In this document: one piece after another, positions 1 through 8,489 of the stretch
Layout: each line of letters opens with the position of its first letter
How positions within the stretch are numbered: position 1 is the stretch's first letter
Source: Xanthomonas hortorum
GTDB lineage: Bacteria > Pseudomonadota > Gammaproteobacteria > Xanthomonadales > Xanthomonadaceae
Length of the DNA stretch: 64,000 nucleotides
Assembly: GCF_002940005.1 (NCBI RefSeq)
Contig: NZ_MDEF01000015.1
Reading direction: 5' to 3' (one strand)
Program-made: the position numbers and the translations under genes
The notes under the pieces: generated by a model
The model's database searches: none
Told to the model about the DNA's origin: nothing
What the model saw: the letters and a program-made list of their open reading frames with translations, nothing else

Positions 1-157
1 CCATAATTTTGCCGACAGCGAGACAATATTCAAGGGGTTTTGTTAGCCGTTCTAAGACCGCCAATGCCAGCGCCAGCGCTGCACGATCGCATGCGCCACC
101 CTCCGAGCGCCTTGCCGGTTGCGCGTTGCCAGGCTGCGCGATGCAGGAGGTGCTGCG

Positions 158-742
158 ATGAGAGGTGCTCCGATCTGCGCTGCAGTCCTGGCGCTGTCGC
201 TTGGCGCATGCGCAACGCCACGTGTGCAGGAACAGCAGCGCAGACAGCGCGAAGATTCGGTGGACCAGCGCATGCTGAGCGCGCAGTCGGGAGGCGACGG
301 CGATTCTTCGATCCAGCCTTATACGCTGGCGCCGACACAACGCTTCCGCATGCCGCGCGCGCTGCGCAGCGCGGCGCCGGTGCTGCCGGCCGATTCGCCA
401 CGGCAGAGCTTGCCGCCGACCACCGTCTGCGCGCATGTGATCCTGACCGCCGACGGCGCGGTGCAGCGCGTCGATCCGATGTCCGATCGCGACGAATGCG
501 CGGCCGGTCTGCTGCCGGGCAATGCCGATCTGGTGCAGGCGGTGCTTACCACGGTGCAGCAATGGCAGTTCGTGCCGGCCGCGATGTGCACGTTTGCGCC
601 TGGTGTGGCGCAACCGGCGGCGCTGGACGACTGCAGCGGCGCAACCGGCGAAGAACCGGTGCCGGTGACGCTGTCGTTCGCATTCACCTTCGAGGTGCGG
701 CAGGGCAAGGTCAGCGTGCGCACCGGCAAGGTTGCACGCTGA
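158..742 (+). CDS. Putative lipoprotein with TonB C-terminal-like domain
   Basis: Predicted 194-residue envelope protein of unknown specific role. The N-terminus is a short hydrophobic signal ending in a lipobox-like Leu-Gly-Ala-Cys, so it is probably lipid-anchored. The middle is low complexity and Gln/Arg-rich. The C-terminal half has the pattern of a TonB-C energy-transducer domain: a strand with 'DGAVQRV', a helix 'LVQAVLTTVQQW' and a 'QFVPA' turn. It has no transmembrane anchor or Pro-rich linker of a true TonB. I chose the ATG at 158 because AGGAGG lies at 145-150; an in-frame upstream ATG at 119 has no such site. It diverges in function from, and faces, the modABC operon. Family assignment is an inference from pattern only. 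Confidence 0.7.
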   Translation: MRGAPICAAVLALSLGACATPRVQEQQRRQREDSVDQRMLSAQSGGDGDSSIQPYTLAPTQRFRMPRALRSAAPVLPADSPRQSLPPTTVCAHVILTADGAVQRVDPMSDRDECAAGLLPGNADLVQAVLTTVQQWQFVPAAMCTFAPGVAQPAALDDCSGATGEEPVPVTLSFAFTFEVRQGKVSVRTGKVAR

Positions 743-795
743 CGCAGGCCTTGCGTCAGCGAATGGACGCAACGCACCAGCGCTGCCGGCTGCGC

Positions 796-1413
796 TTACT
801 CCACCAGCACATGCACGCTGTCGGCAATGCGCTGCACTTCGTCGGGATTGTGGCTGACGTACAACATCGGCAGACGGATCTCGTCGCGCACGCGTTGCAG
901 GTAGGGAATCAATTCTTCGCGACGCGCCTGATCCAGCGCCGACAAGGGCTCGTCGAACAACAGAATCGCCGGTTGCGACAACAAGGCGCGGCCGATCGCC
1001 ACGCGTTGCGCTTCGCCACCGGACAAATTGCGCGGCCGGCGTTGCAATAACGGCGCAATCCCCAGCAATGCCACCACATCGTCGAAACCGAACGGCGCCG
1101 CGCCACGCGCATGCCGGCCGTAACGCAGATTGCGGCGCACATCCAGATGCGGAAACAGCCGCGCATCCTGAAAGACATAGCCGATGCTGCGTATGTGCGT
1201 AGGCAGGTTCACGCCTTGCCGGGCATCGTACAGACACCGCCCATCGATGCGGATATGCCCGGCCTGCGGTCGCACCAGCCCGGCGATCGCATTGAGTACG
1301 GTGGTCTTGCCGGCACCGGACGGGCCGACCAAGGCCACCACGCGGGCGGTGTCCTGAATCCGGATGTGGCGCTGGAAGTTGCCGCGCTGCAACTGCAGAT
1401 CGATGTCCAGCAT
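796..1413 (-). CDS. modC: Molybdate ABC transporter ATP-binding protein ModC (short form)
   Basis: ATPase subunit that powers molybdate import through ModB, at the cytoplasmic face of the inner membrane. The 205 residues carry Walker A 'GPSGAGKT' near residue 31, the signature 'LSGGEAQR', Walker B 'ILLFDEPLSALD' and the switch His in 'YVSHNPDEV'. Canonical ModC is about 350 residues and ends in a molybdate-binding MOP/TOBE domain; this protein stops right after the ATPase core. No continuation is visible downstream, where the next gene is on the other strand. The ATG at 1413 shares its A with the modB stop (TGATG), so translation is coupled. Identity rests mainly on the operon; the ATPase alone could serve another oxyanion. 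Confidence 0.9.
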   Translation of the reverse strand: MLDIDLQLQRGNFQRHIRIQDTARVVALVGPSGAGKTTVLNAIAGLVRPQAGHIRIDGRCLYDARQGVNLPTHIRSIGYVFQDARLFPHLDVRRNLRYGRHARGAAPFGFDDVVALLGIAPLLQRRPRNLSGGEAQRVAIGRALLSQPAILLFDEPLSALDQARREELIPYLQRVRDEIRLPMLYVSHNPDEVQRIADSVHVLVE

Positions 1414-2099
1414 CAGTCTTCCTCACGCGGATGCGGCCTACGCACCAGCCATTCGGACAGCAGCAGCGCGGCCAGCGAAATCGCCAACGCAACGCCAGCC
1501 AACCGCCACACGCCCGATTCCATGCCTGGTACCTGCATCAAGCCGTAGATGGCCGACGACAAGGTCTGGGTTTCGCCAGGGATATTGGAGACGAAGGTGA
1601 TGGTGGCGCCGAACTCGCCCAAGGCCTTGGCGAAGGCCAGCACCGTGCCAGCGACCAGACCCGGCCAGGCCAGCGGCAAGGTGATGCTGAAGAACACCCG
1701 CCACGGACCGGCGCCGAGCGTGGCAGCGGCGGCTTCGAGGCGGCGGTCTGTGGCTTCGATGGACAAGCGAATGGCGCGCACCATCAACGGAAAGCCCATC
1801 ACCGCGCATGCCAGCGCCGCGCCGGTCCAACGGAATGCGAACTGGACACCGAAGTGTTCCAGCAGCCAGCTACCGACCGGCCCATGCGTGCCCAGCACCA
1901 CCAGCAGCGCGTAGCCGGTCACCACCGGTGGCATCACCAAGGGCAAGTGCAGCAACGCGTCCAACAGGGCCTTGCCCGGAAAGCGCCGCCGCGCCAGCAG
2001 CCAGCCGCAGGCGATGCCCGGCGGCAGGCTGGCGATGGCGGCAACGATTGCGACCTTGAGACTCAAGCCGATCGCGGTCAGCTCTTGCGGGGTGAACAT
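1413..2099 (-). CDS. modB: Molybdate ABC transporter permease ModB
   Basis: Inner-membrane channel subunit of the molybdate importer. Several hydrophobic segments span the protein, and the cytoplasmic-loop EAA motif is seen as 'EAAAATLGAGPWRVFFSITLP', with the conserved Gly that docks onto the ATPase. The family name follows from its place between modA and modC and from 'LPLVMPPVVTGYALL', which is typical of ModB. The start is not settled: an ATG at 2099 and a TTG at 2105 are in frame, and the only Shine-Dalgarno-like GAGG (just after the modA stop) is spaced better for the TTG. The protein is 228 or 230 residues. The gap to modA is about 10-16 bases, so the genes form one operon. Confidence 0.93.
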   Translation of the reverse strand: MFTPQELTAIGLSLKVAIVAAIASLPPGIACGWLLARRRFPGKALLDALLHLPLVMPPVVTGYALLVVLGTHGPVGSWLLEHFGVQFAFRWTGAALACAVMGFPLMVRAIRLSIEATDRRLEAAAATLGAGPWRVFFSITLPLAWPGLVAGTVLAFAKALGEFGATITFVSNIPGETQTLSSAIYGLMQVPGMESGVWRLAGVALAISLAALLLSEWLVRRPHPREED

Positions 2100-2114
2100 C
2101 GACAACGGCGCGCC

Positions 2115-2891
2115 TCAATCGGTCAACGAAAAACCGCGGCGGGTGAAGATCGCCTTGGCCGGTTTGCTGCTCAGCCATTGCACGAACTTGACGGTGTCGG
2201 GATTGCTGCTGTTCTTCAATGCAGCGACCGGATACACGATCGCATCGTGGCTGTCGTCGGGAAACGTGGCGACCACGCGCACCTTGGGGTCGGCGCGTGC
2301 GTCAGAGCCGTACACGATGCCCAGCGGCGCCTCGCCACGCGAGACCAACATCAGCGCCGCGCGCACGCTCTCCGACTCGGCCAGGCGGTTGCTCAAACCG
2401 TCCCACTGGCCAAGCTTGCGCAGCGATGCGGCGGCGTATTTGCCGGCCGGTACGCTGGTGGTCTGGCCAACCGCCAGGCGGCCGCTGTCGCCGAGGGCCT
2501 TGGCAATCGCGCCAGGTTTGCGCGGGTCCACGCGCACCTTGCTGGCGGCCGGGGCGATCAGCACCAGCGTGTTGCCGAGCAGGTTGTGGCGCTGCGCCGG
2601 CAGCACCAGGCCGCGCTGCTGCAGATAGTCCATCCATTCCAGATCGGCCGAGAAGAACACGTCTGCCGGTGCGCCTTGCTCGATCTGGCGTGCCAGTGCG
2701 GAGCTGGCGGCATACGACACGCGTACCGGCGTGCCGGTCGCCTTTTCGTAAGCGGCCGCGGCCTCGTCCATGGATTCCTTCAAGCTTGCTGCGGCAAACA
2801 CCGTCACCGGTGCAGTCTGCGCAGTGGCCAGGACGGGCAGGGCGAGCATCAGCACGCAGAACGCGCGCTGCCAAAAACCGATCGTGCGCAT
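2115..2891 (-). CDS. modA: Periplasmic molybdate-binding protein ModA
   Basis: Substrate-binding protein that captures molybdate in the periplasm and delivers it to ModB. The 258-residue protein starts with a signal peptide ending 'LATAQT' and continues 'VTVFAAASLKESMDEAAAAYEK', the hallmark ModA N-terminus with the ligand-contacting Ser/Ala. 'VSYAASSALARQIEQGAPADVFFSAD' and the late 'AALKNSSNPDTVKFVQWLSS' are also family patterns. GGAG lies about 8 bases before the ATG. It is the first gene of modABC. No clear ModE-type operator was recognised upstream. A related tungstate binder could look similar. Confidence 0.95.
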   Translation of the reverse strand: MRTIGFWQRAFCVLMLALPVLATAQTAPVTVFAAASLKESMDEAAAAYEKATGTPVRVSYAASSALARQIEQGAPADVFFSADLEWMDYLQQRGLVLPAQRHNLLGNTLVLIAPAASKVRVDPRKPGAIAKALGDSGRLAVGQTTSVPAGKYAAASLRKLGQWDGLSNRLAESESVRAALMLVSRGEAPLGIVYGSDARADPKVRVVATFPDDSHDAIVYPVAALKNSSNPDTVKFVQWLSSKPAKAIFTRRGFSLTD

Positions 2892-2967
2892 GGGTAAGCT
2901 CCAGCAGGGTCAGACACCGATCATAGCGGCTGCACCCCGTGCGCCGCGTGGCGACCACACCGGAACG

Positions 2968-3792
2968 TTACCGATCCACTCCGCCGCATCGGCCAGCCTG
3001 GAGATTGGCCTGCAGTGCCGGCCGGATCAGCTTGGGCTCGGGCAAGGTGGCATCGCGCGCCTGCCGCTGCGCCACGAATGCCTCGATCTCGACGCCATCG
3101 CGCACATGGATATTGCCGCGCCGCTGTTCGCCAATACTGGTCTGATGCGCCACAGCGCGACCGCCCGGGCCGTAGTCGTGGCAGACGAACACACGGGTGT
3201 CTTCCGGCAGCGCATACAGGCGCTGGATCGAGGCAAACAGTTGCCGCGCATCGCCACCGGGAAAATCGCAGCGCGCCGTGCCCGCGTCGGGCATGAACAA
3301 CGAATCGCCGGGAAACAGCGCATCGCCGATCAGATACGCAATGCTGTCGCTGGTATGCCCGGGCACCGCGATGACGCGCGCCTGGATGCCACCGAGCTGG
3401 AAGCGTTCGTCATCGGCGAACAGGTGATCGAACTGCGAGCCATCGGCGCGGAAATCCTCTGGCAAGGCATAACGCGGTGCGAGTGTCTGTTGCACATCCC
3501 GAATGCCTTCGCCGATGCCGATGCGCGCCTGTGGCCAGTGTTGTTTGAGCCATTGCGCGGCAGACAGGTGATCGGCATGCGCATGGGTTTCCAGCAGCCA
3601 GTGCACCTGCCAGTCGTGTTCGGCGATGGCATCGACGATGGCCTGCGCGGCGTGCGTGCTGACCTCGCCGGTGTCGGCCGCATAGTCCAGCGCCGGGTCG
3701 ATCACCGCCGCTGCACCGGTTGCCGCATCGGCGACCACATAGGTAAAGGTGTTGCTGTCGGCGTGGAAGAACGTAAGGACTTCGGGCTGCAT
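2968..3792 (-). CDS. Metallo-beta-lactamase-fold hydrolase, Blh/persulfide-dioxygenase-like
   Basis: Probable cytoplasmic metal-dependent hydrolase or sulfur dioxygenase of 274 residues. It shows the metal motif 'THAHADHLSA', a second ligand region 'VPGHTSDS', the bridging Asp region 'GDSLFMPDAGTARCDFPGG', and the C-terminal 'CHDYGPGGR'. The combination with 'ALQANLQAG' at the end matches the Blh group of the Xylella/Agrobacterium bigR operons, related to ETHE1 persulfide dioxygenases. No BigR regulator or rhodanese lies beside it here. I chose the ATG at 3792 because GGAG sits about 7 bases upstream; an in-frame ATG at 3804 has no site, and longer starts run into the S1/P1 gene. The exact substrate is unknown; persulfide is the best guess. 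Confidence 0.8.
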   Translation of the reverse strand: MQPEVLTFFHADSNTFTYVVADAATGAAAVIDPALDYAADTGEVSTHAAQAIVDAIAEHDWQVHWLLETHAHADHLSAAQWLKQHWPQARIGIGEGIRDVQQTLAPRYALPEDFRADGSQFDHLFADDERFQLGGIQARVIAVPGHTSDSIAYLIGDALFPGDSLFMPDAGTARCDFPGGDARQLFASIQRLYALPEDTRVFVCHDYGPGGRAVAHQTSIGEQRRGNIHVRDGVEIEAFVAQRQARDATLPEPKLIRPALQANLQAGRCGGVDR

Positions 3793-3805
3793 CGGCGTCT
3801 CCATC

Positions 3806-4621
3806 TCAGGGGGCGGCCAGCGCCGCATTGAGCACGGCCGCGAGTCGGTCGCCGGCAAGCCGCAATTGCGTCTCGGCGATCGGACGATAGGTGGCGATGT
3901 AGTTATCCGGCACTACATGCTCGCTCGGATACACGCCCGGCGTGATCGCGATCTTGCACGACGCTTGCGCCCAGGCAGCAGCGGGCGGCGGCAGCGCCGG
4001 AGACATTGCAGCTGCAGCCGGCAACGCCAGCAGACGTGGCAGATACGCATCGTCGCTGAGGTGGCTGTCGTTGAGCATGCCGCTGTCCCACAGCGCATGC
4101 AGGTTGCTGCCCTTGCCATCGACCTGCAGCTGGAACGTGTTGCCGCCCTTGTCGTGCGCGTAGCCGGCATGCATGGGCTGATGGATGTCGCCGACAAAAT
4201 GCACCACGAACTTCAATGCCTGCCGCCGCACGTCCAACGGCTGGCTGCGATCGGCAAGCAACGCGGTTTGCTGCTCGAGCGCGGCGATCACGCAATTGCC
4301 ATCCGGGCAGTCGCGCGCCGGCACGTAGCCGCACGCGTGTTCGCCCAGGTTGACGTAATGCCAGGGCCCGGAGCGCTTGCCCAGATCCGGATCGTGTTCG
4401 CGCAGTTCATCGGCCCAGGTCGCGACCCCGGCCAGGCTCGGATGCGACTCGCCTGCGAGCAAGTGCGCCACCTGCGCACGCGCTTGCGGCGTCAGTTCGG
4501 TTTCTGCAACGCGCGCCACCAAGCGGTGACCCTGCGGGCCCCAGGCGAATGCGGCGATGGGCTGGAGTGTTGCAGCGATGGCTGCGGCCAGAACGACGGT
4601 AGAGGGAGAGAAGGTCTTCAT
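3806..4621 (-). CDS. Exported S1/P1-type nuclease
   Basis: Secreted or periplasmic zinc nuclease that cleaves single-stranded nucleic acids and may release 3' phosphates. The 271-residue precursor has a signal peptide ending 'IAAFA', leaving a mature N-terminal Trp in 'WGPQGHRLVA'. That Trp is itself a zinc ligand in this family. Other ligands appear as 'HYVNLGEHACGY', 'HFVGDIHQPMHAGYAHDKGGN' and 'NLHALWDSGML'. An ATG at 4621 was chosen because it begins the signal peptide; the longer frame upstream is not protein-like. The stop lies 13 bases before the metallo-hydrolase start, so the two are probably co-transcribed. The family is well supported; a role in nutrient scavenging in the plant apoplast is inference. 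Confidence 0.92.
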   Translation of the reverse strand: MKTFSPSTVVLAAAIAATLQPIAAFAWGPQGHRLVARVAETELTPQARAQVAHLLAGESHPSLAGVATWADELREHDPDLGKRSGPWHYVNLGEHACGYVPARDCPDGNCVIAALEQQTALLADRSQPLDVRRQALKFVVHFVGDIHQPMHAGYAHDKGGNTFQLQVDGKGSNLHALWDSGMLNDSHLSDDAYLPRLLALPAAAAMSPALPPPAAAWAQASCKIAITPGVYPSEHVVPDNYIATYRPIAETQLRLAGDRLAAVLNAALAAP

Positions 4622-4644
4622 CCCGCAATTGTACGCAACGGTCT

Positions 4645-4696
4645 GGGACGGTTTTATGGCCGTCCCGGTCGCACGACGGCCACGCCTCAGCGTGGC
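4645..4696 (-). terminator. Two short hairpins after the ompW-like gene
   Basis: Two inverted repeats, GGGACGG/CCGTCCC (4645-4666) and GCCACGC/GCGTGGC (4679-4696), lie between the ompW-like stop and the S1/P1 start on the minus strand. Neither is followed by a T-run, so termination is only a possibility. Confidence 0.3.
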
Positions 4697-4709
4697 GTCT
4701 GCAATACGA

Positions 4710-5324
4710 TCAGAAGTACACCAGGTAGGACACGCCATAGGTCAGCGGATCGATCTTCGCCTTGCCCAGCCGCGCGCCGTTGAAGTCGACGTTGCTTTGC
4801 GAGCCGGTCCAGCGCGCATCCACGCGCAGGCCGCTGCGCTCGTTGAAGATGAAGTCCACGCCGACATGCGCGGTGGCGCCCACCGAATCGTCGAAGCTCA
4901 GATCGCCATTGCCGAATGCATCATCGACGTCTTCACCGAGAAAGGTGGTGTAGTTGATGCCCACACCCACGAACGGCGACACCGTGCCGTAGCCGTTGAT
5001 GTGGTACTGCAACAGCACGCTCGGCGGCACCGACCAGTAACTCCCCACCTTGCCGATACCGTCGAGTTCCAGATCGTGCTTGCCCGACACGGCGGCATGC
5101 ACTTCGATGCCGAGATTGTTGCGGATGAAGTATTCGTAGGTGAACGACAGCGCCGGTGCCCCCTTGATCTCGGCACGCGTGCCGCCGAGGGTGCCGCTGT
5201 CGGATTTGGGCGAGACATAGCCGGCACCGTAGCCGGTCGTCCAGTGGCCGGCCGACTGTGCAAGGGCGGGTGTAGCCGAAGCGGCCAGTGCGATGGCGAG
5301 GGCGGTACGGATCAGCATGCTCAT
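4710..5324 (-). CDS. OmpW-family outer membrane protein, copy 1
   Basis: Predicted eight-stranded outer-membrane beta-barrel of 204 residues. It has a signal peptide ending 'ATPALAQ', then 'GHWTTGYGAGYVSPKSDSG', a typical OmpW N-terminus. Later motifs are 'GIEVHAAVSGKHDLEL', 'PPSVLLQYHINGYGTVSPFVGVGINYTTF' and a C-terminal aromatic residue (Phe after 'VSYLVY') suited to BAM-mediated assembly. The ATG at 5324 is preceded by GGGGA five bases upstream; a longer frame to 5543 overlaps the paralogue and is not protein-like. It lies 116 bases downstream of a second OmpW gene in the same direction, so the pair looks like a tandem duplication. OmpW proteins are small hydrophobic-solute channels; the substrate here is unknown. 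Confidence 0.9.
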   Translation of the reverse strand: MSMLIRTALAIALAASATPALAQSAGHWTTGYGAGYVSPKSDSGTLGGTRAEIKGAPALSFTYEYFIRNNLGIEVHAAVSGKHDLELDGIGKVGSYWSVPPSVLLQYHINGYGTVSPFVGVGINYTTFLGEDVDDAFGNGDLSFDDSVGATAHVGVDFIFNERSGLRVDARWTGSQSNVDFNGARLGKAKIDPLTYGVSYLVYF

Positions 5325-5440
5325 GGAATCCCCGGTAGGTCGGACAGGCGGTCGACGTGACCAACCTGTCCGCAACTCCGGCGGTGGATGCACGTCCCTG
5401 GACGCCCAGTGTGCCAGAGATGCACCGCGCACGCAGTGGA

Positions 5441-6064
5441 TCAGAACCGGTGCACGTACGCCACGCCATAGACCAGCGGGTCGATGTTGACCGTGCCGAT
5501 GCGGTTGCCATCGAGGCTGGCTTCGGTGTCGATATCGATCCAACGCAGGTTCACGCGCAGGGCGCCGCGCTCGCTGAGCTTGTAGTCCACGCCTGCATGC
5601 AGCGCCAGACCCCAGGAATCGTCCAGTTCCAGATCGCTGCCGGCCAGCGCGCCGCGGGTGTCGGTGCTGAAGAACCGCGTGTAATTGATACCCGCGCCAA
5701 CGAACGGCGAGAGCTTGCCCTGGCTGTTGAAGTGGTACTGCAGCGAAATCACCGGCGGCAGATGCTTGGTGCTGCCGACGCGCCCCATGCCGCGGAGCGC
5801 GATGTCGTGCTCGAACGGCAGCGCAGCCAGAACTTCGATGCCCAGGTTGTCGGCAATGAAGTATTCCGCAGTGAAGGTCGGCTTGATGTCCTTGCCGACG
5901 TCTGCTTCGAGCGTACCGCCGACCAGACGGCCGTTATCGGATTTGGGCGCGACCTGGTGGGCGCCGACGGCAACCGTCCAGTCGCCTTTGGATTGAGCCA
6001 ATGCGGGGACGCTGGCAAAGCTGGCGGCCAGGCCGGCGAGCAGAAGGGTAGAGCGCATGCGCAT
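5441..6064 (-). CDS. OmpW-family outer membrane protein, copy 2
   Basis: Second OmpW-type barrel of 207 residues, with a signal peptide ending 'VPALAQ' and the same block order as copy 1: 'PKSDNGRLVGGT', 'EYFIADNLGIEVLAALPFEHDI', 'PPVISLQYHFNSQGKLSPFVGAGINYTRFF', 'DPLVYGVAYVHRF' with terminal Phe. By eye the two copies share the framework but differ in most loop residues, so the duplication is not recent. A GAG-type ribosome site lies just upstream of the ATG. It is probably the promoter-proximal gene of the pair. Confidence 0.9.
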   Translation of the reverse strand: MRMRSTLLLAGLAASFASVPALAQSKGDWTVAVGAHQVAPKSDNGRLVGGTLEADVGKDIKPTFTAEYFIADNLGIEVLAALPFEHDIALRGMGRVGSTKHLPPVISLQYHFNSQGKLSPFVGAGINYTRFFSTDTRGALAGSDLELDDSWGLALHAGVDYKLSERGALRVNLRWIDIDTEASLDGNRIGTVNIDPLVYGVAYVHRF

Positions 6065-6351
6065 AGAAATTCTCGTTGTGTGCAGAAGATGGAGTAAGTC
6101 TTGTGGGTTTGCCCGAGGGCTGCCTTGATCCTGATCAATCCGTTGGCGCGATGACGGCGTGGGTCATGCAGCGGTGTGAGCAGGAGCTGGCACTGACAAC
6201 AGCGGTGCGCGCCGTGGCGGTGATCGCACCGGCGCATCGCGTCCGGGGTGCAACGCGATGCGCCTGGCGCAAGCGGCGGCGGGGGAGGAGCGCCGACGCT
6301 TGCATGCGCGATGGCGCAGGCCGCGAGCGGATGGCTGCAGGGACCGAGCAC

Positions 6352-6864
6352 TTACTTGACCTTGGCGACCTGGGGCGCATCCACTTCCGGCATCGCCGAG
6401 CTGTGGTGGTTGATGATCAGCCACTTGTCGTCGCGCTTTTCGTACACGAAGGTGTAGCGCGCCTGCACCTTGCTCTTCTTGCCGTCCTTGTCGGTCAGCG
6501 TGAAGGTATAGACACCGGCGTCCACCGCGCTGTCTTCATCGAGTACGCGCACGGTGCGGTAGTTGACGACGCCCTGCGGCTTCTTGGTCAGGAACATCTC
6601 GAAGTACTTTTCGATCTGCGCCCGCGAGGCGCGCACTTCGTTGGAGACGGTCGGCAGCAGCACACCGTCCGGTGCGTACAGATCGGCAACCTTGTGCGAG
6701 TTGCCGGTGGCCAGCGCCGCGTTCCAGGTGTCGAACAGTGCAGCCACTTCGCGCGCTTCGCCATCGGTGGGCAGTGTTGCCTTTTCGGTGTAATGCATCA
6801 CGCCGCCAGCCAGCGCCGGGGTGGCGGCCAGAGCCAGAACCAGAGAGAGAAGGGTGCGACGCAT
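6352..6864 (-). CDS. Exported NTF2-like protein (SnoaL/CaMKII-association/DUF4440 type)
   Basis: A 170-residue exported protein with a signal peptide ending 'ATPALA'. The body has the NTF2-like pattern: 'EVAALFDTWNAALATGNSHKVADLYAPDGVLLPTVS', a middle helix 'IEKYFEMFL', and closing strands 'VQARYTFVYEKRDDKWLIINHHSSAMP'. This arrangement is found in SgcJ/EcaC-like and calcium/calmodulin kinase association-domain proteins. Such folds bind small ligands, but the residues needed for a named reaction are not evident. No operon partner is adjacent. The function is unknown. Confidence 0.82.
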   Translation of the reverse strand: MRRTLLSLVLALAATPALAGGVMHYTEKATLPTDGEAREVAALFDTWNAALATGNSHKVADLYAPDGVLLPTVSNEVRASRAQIEKYFEMFLTKKPQGVVNYRTVRVLDEDSAVDAGVYTFTLTDKDGKKSKVQARYTFVYEKRDDKWLIINHHSSAMPEVDAPQVAKVK

Positions 6865-7444
6865 GGGGAATCTCCGTTGTAATTGATGGGCGCCTCAGCA
6901 GGCAGGGCCAGTATCGAAATCCACGGAGCGCCGAAATTCTGCTGTTCGGCATAGTGTTGAGTATGCTGTATGGCGTAGTTTGGATATTTCTAAGTGATTG
7001 AAAATAAATAATTTAATGAGGATTTATGGCCCTCTTCAGGTTTTGCCGGTTGTGCGGACAATTGTTCGTTGCGCCGAGCGTCGAGCGCTGAGCAACGCGT
7101 GCGGATGCCCATGTGAGAGCGATGCGCCGGTGCCTTCTTGAAGGACACAGGCTATTGCCGAGCCCGCTGCCAGCGCGGTGCGTGCAGGCGTTGGATCAGC
7201 AGGTCTCTCGTTGCATGTGGGGCCGTGCATCGCGCATGCAGCCAGCGCAGATATCCAGGGTCGGCACTGCGTCTACCGGCAGTGGTTCGGCGATGCCTGC
7301 GATGGGTGCGGCTGCACCTGACCACAACGTCTTTGCACGCTGTACTGCGCGGTATTCAAACGCACGGCTGCGCGAGTGCGACGCTGCTAGAATGGCCGTC
7401 CCTTTCTATCCGCCGCGCTGTCGCGGCCGCAGGAGCTAGTGAAC
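6865..7444. other. Intergenic region upstream of gap with an AT-rich core
   Basis: About 580 bases with no convincing gene. Roughly 6955-7028 is clearly AT-rich compared with the rest of the window (runs such as ATTGAAAATAAATAATTTAATG). It may hold promoters for the leftward NTF2-like gene or the rightward gap gene. The open frames in the remainder are low-complexity and overlap gap out of frame. Confidence 0.5.
7385..7393 (+). promoter_or_regulatory. Possible extended -10 element for gap
   Basis: TGCTAGAAT has the form of an extended -10 (TGnTAGAAT), 52 bases before the gap ATG. No good -35 hexamer is visible 17 bases upstream, which an extended -10 can tolerate. Confidence 0.35.
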
Positions 7445-8446
7445 ATGGCAATCAAGGTTGGCATCAACGGATTCGGTCGCATCGGCCGCAACGTGCTGCG
7501 CTCTGCGGTGCAGAACTTCGGCAATGACATCGAGATCGTGGCCATCAATGACCTGCTCGAGCCCGACTATCTGGCCTACATGCTGCAATACGATTCGGTG
7601 CACGGCCGCTTCAAGGCCGATGTATCGGTCGACGGCAACACGCTGATCGTCAACGGCAACAAGATCCGTCTGACCCAGGAACGCGACCCGGCCAACCTCA
7701 AGTGGGATGCCGTCGGTGCCGAGGTGGTGATCGAATCCACCGGCCTGTTCCTGACCAAGGAAACCGCGCAGAAGCACATCGACGCGGGCGCCAAGAAGGT
7801 GATCCTGTCGGCACCGTCCAAGGACGACACGCCGATGTTCGTGTTCGGCGTCAACGACAAGACCTACAAGGGCGAAGCGATCGTCTCCAACGCCTCGTGC
7901 ACCACCAACTGCCTGGCGCCGTTGGCCAAGGTGATCAACGACAAGTGGGGCATCAAGCGCGGCCTGATGACCACCGTGCACGCGGCCACGGCAACGCAGA
8001 AGACCGTGGACGGCCCGTCCAACAAGGATTGGCGCGGTGGGCGCGGCATCCTGGAGAACATCATTCCGTCCTCCACCGGCGCTGCCAAGGCCGTCGGCGT
8101 GGTGATTCCCGAGCTCAACAAGAAGCTCACCGGCATGAGCTTCCGCGTGCCGACCTCCGACGTCTCGGTGGTCGACCTCACCGTCGAGCTGGAAAAGCCG
8201 GCCACCTACGCCGAGATCTGTGCCGAAGTGAAGGCACAGAGCGAAGGCGCCCTGAAGGGCGTGCTCGGTTACACCGAAGACAAGGTGGTGGCCACCGATT
8301 TCCGCGGCGAGACCTGCACCTCGGTGTTCGACGCCGATGCCGGCATCGCCCTGGATTCCACCTTCGTCAAGCTGGTGTCCTGGTACGACAACGAGTGGGG
8401 CTATTCCAACAAGTGCCTGGAAATGGTGCGGGTTGTGGCGAAGTAA
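7445..8446 (+). CDS. gap: Glyceraldehyde-3-phosphate dehydrogenase, type I
   Basis: Glycolytic enzyme that oxidises glyceraldehyde 3-phosphate to 1,3-bisphosphoglycerate using NAD+. The 333 residues start with the Rossmann motif 'KVGINGFGRIGRNV' and carry the catalytic signature 'SNASCTTNCLAP' with Cys152. 'TATQKTVDGPSNKDWRGGRG' and 'SWYDNEWGYSNKCLEM' are standard. AGGAG at 7431-7435 fits the ATG at 7445; an in-frame GTG at 7439 is too close. It starts a same-strand run that also includes pgk, pyk and fba, but a strong terminator follows directly, so it is transcribed separately. Confidence 0.97.
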   Translation: MAIKVGINGFGRIGRNVLRSAVQNFGNDIEIVAINDLLEPDYLAYMLQYDSVHGRFKADVSVDGNTLIVNGNKIRLTQERDPANLKWDAVGAEVVIESTGLFLTKETAQKHIDAGAKKVILSAPSKDDTPMFVFGVNDKTYKGEAIVSNASCTTNCLAPLAKVINDKWGIKRGLMTTVHAATATQKTVDGPSNKDWRGGRGILENIIPSSTGAAKAVGVVIPELNKKLTGMSFRVPTSDVSVVDLTVELEKPATYAEICAEVKAQSEGALKGVLGYTEDKVVATDFRGETCTSVFDADAGIALDSTFVKLVSWYDNEWGYSNKCLEMVRVVAK

Positions 8447-8462
8447 ATCGCGCCGCTTGTCG

Positions 8463-8489
8463 AAAACCCCGGCTGGTCCGGGGTTTTTT
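8463..8489 (+). terminator. Rho-independent terminator of gap
   Basis: A perfect 10-bp stem, AAAACCCCGG / CCGGGGTTTT, with loop CTGGT and a run of six T, 16 bases after the gap stop. The rest of the spacer up to 8787 shows nothing convincing. Confidence 0.95.

Noticed and set aside
40..1050. Long plus-strand open frame across the lipoprotein gene and modC
   Set aside because: It overlaps two well-supported genes in other frames, is very Arg/Ala/Cys-rich and has no family pattern; a high-GC shadow.
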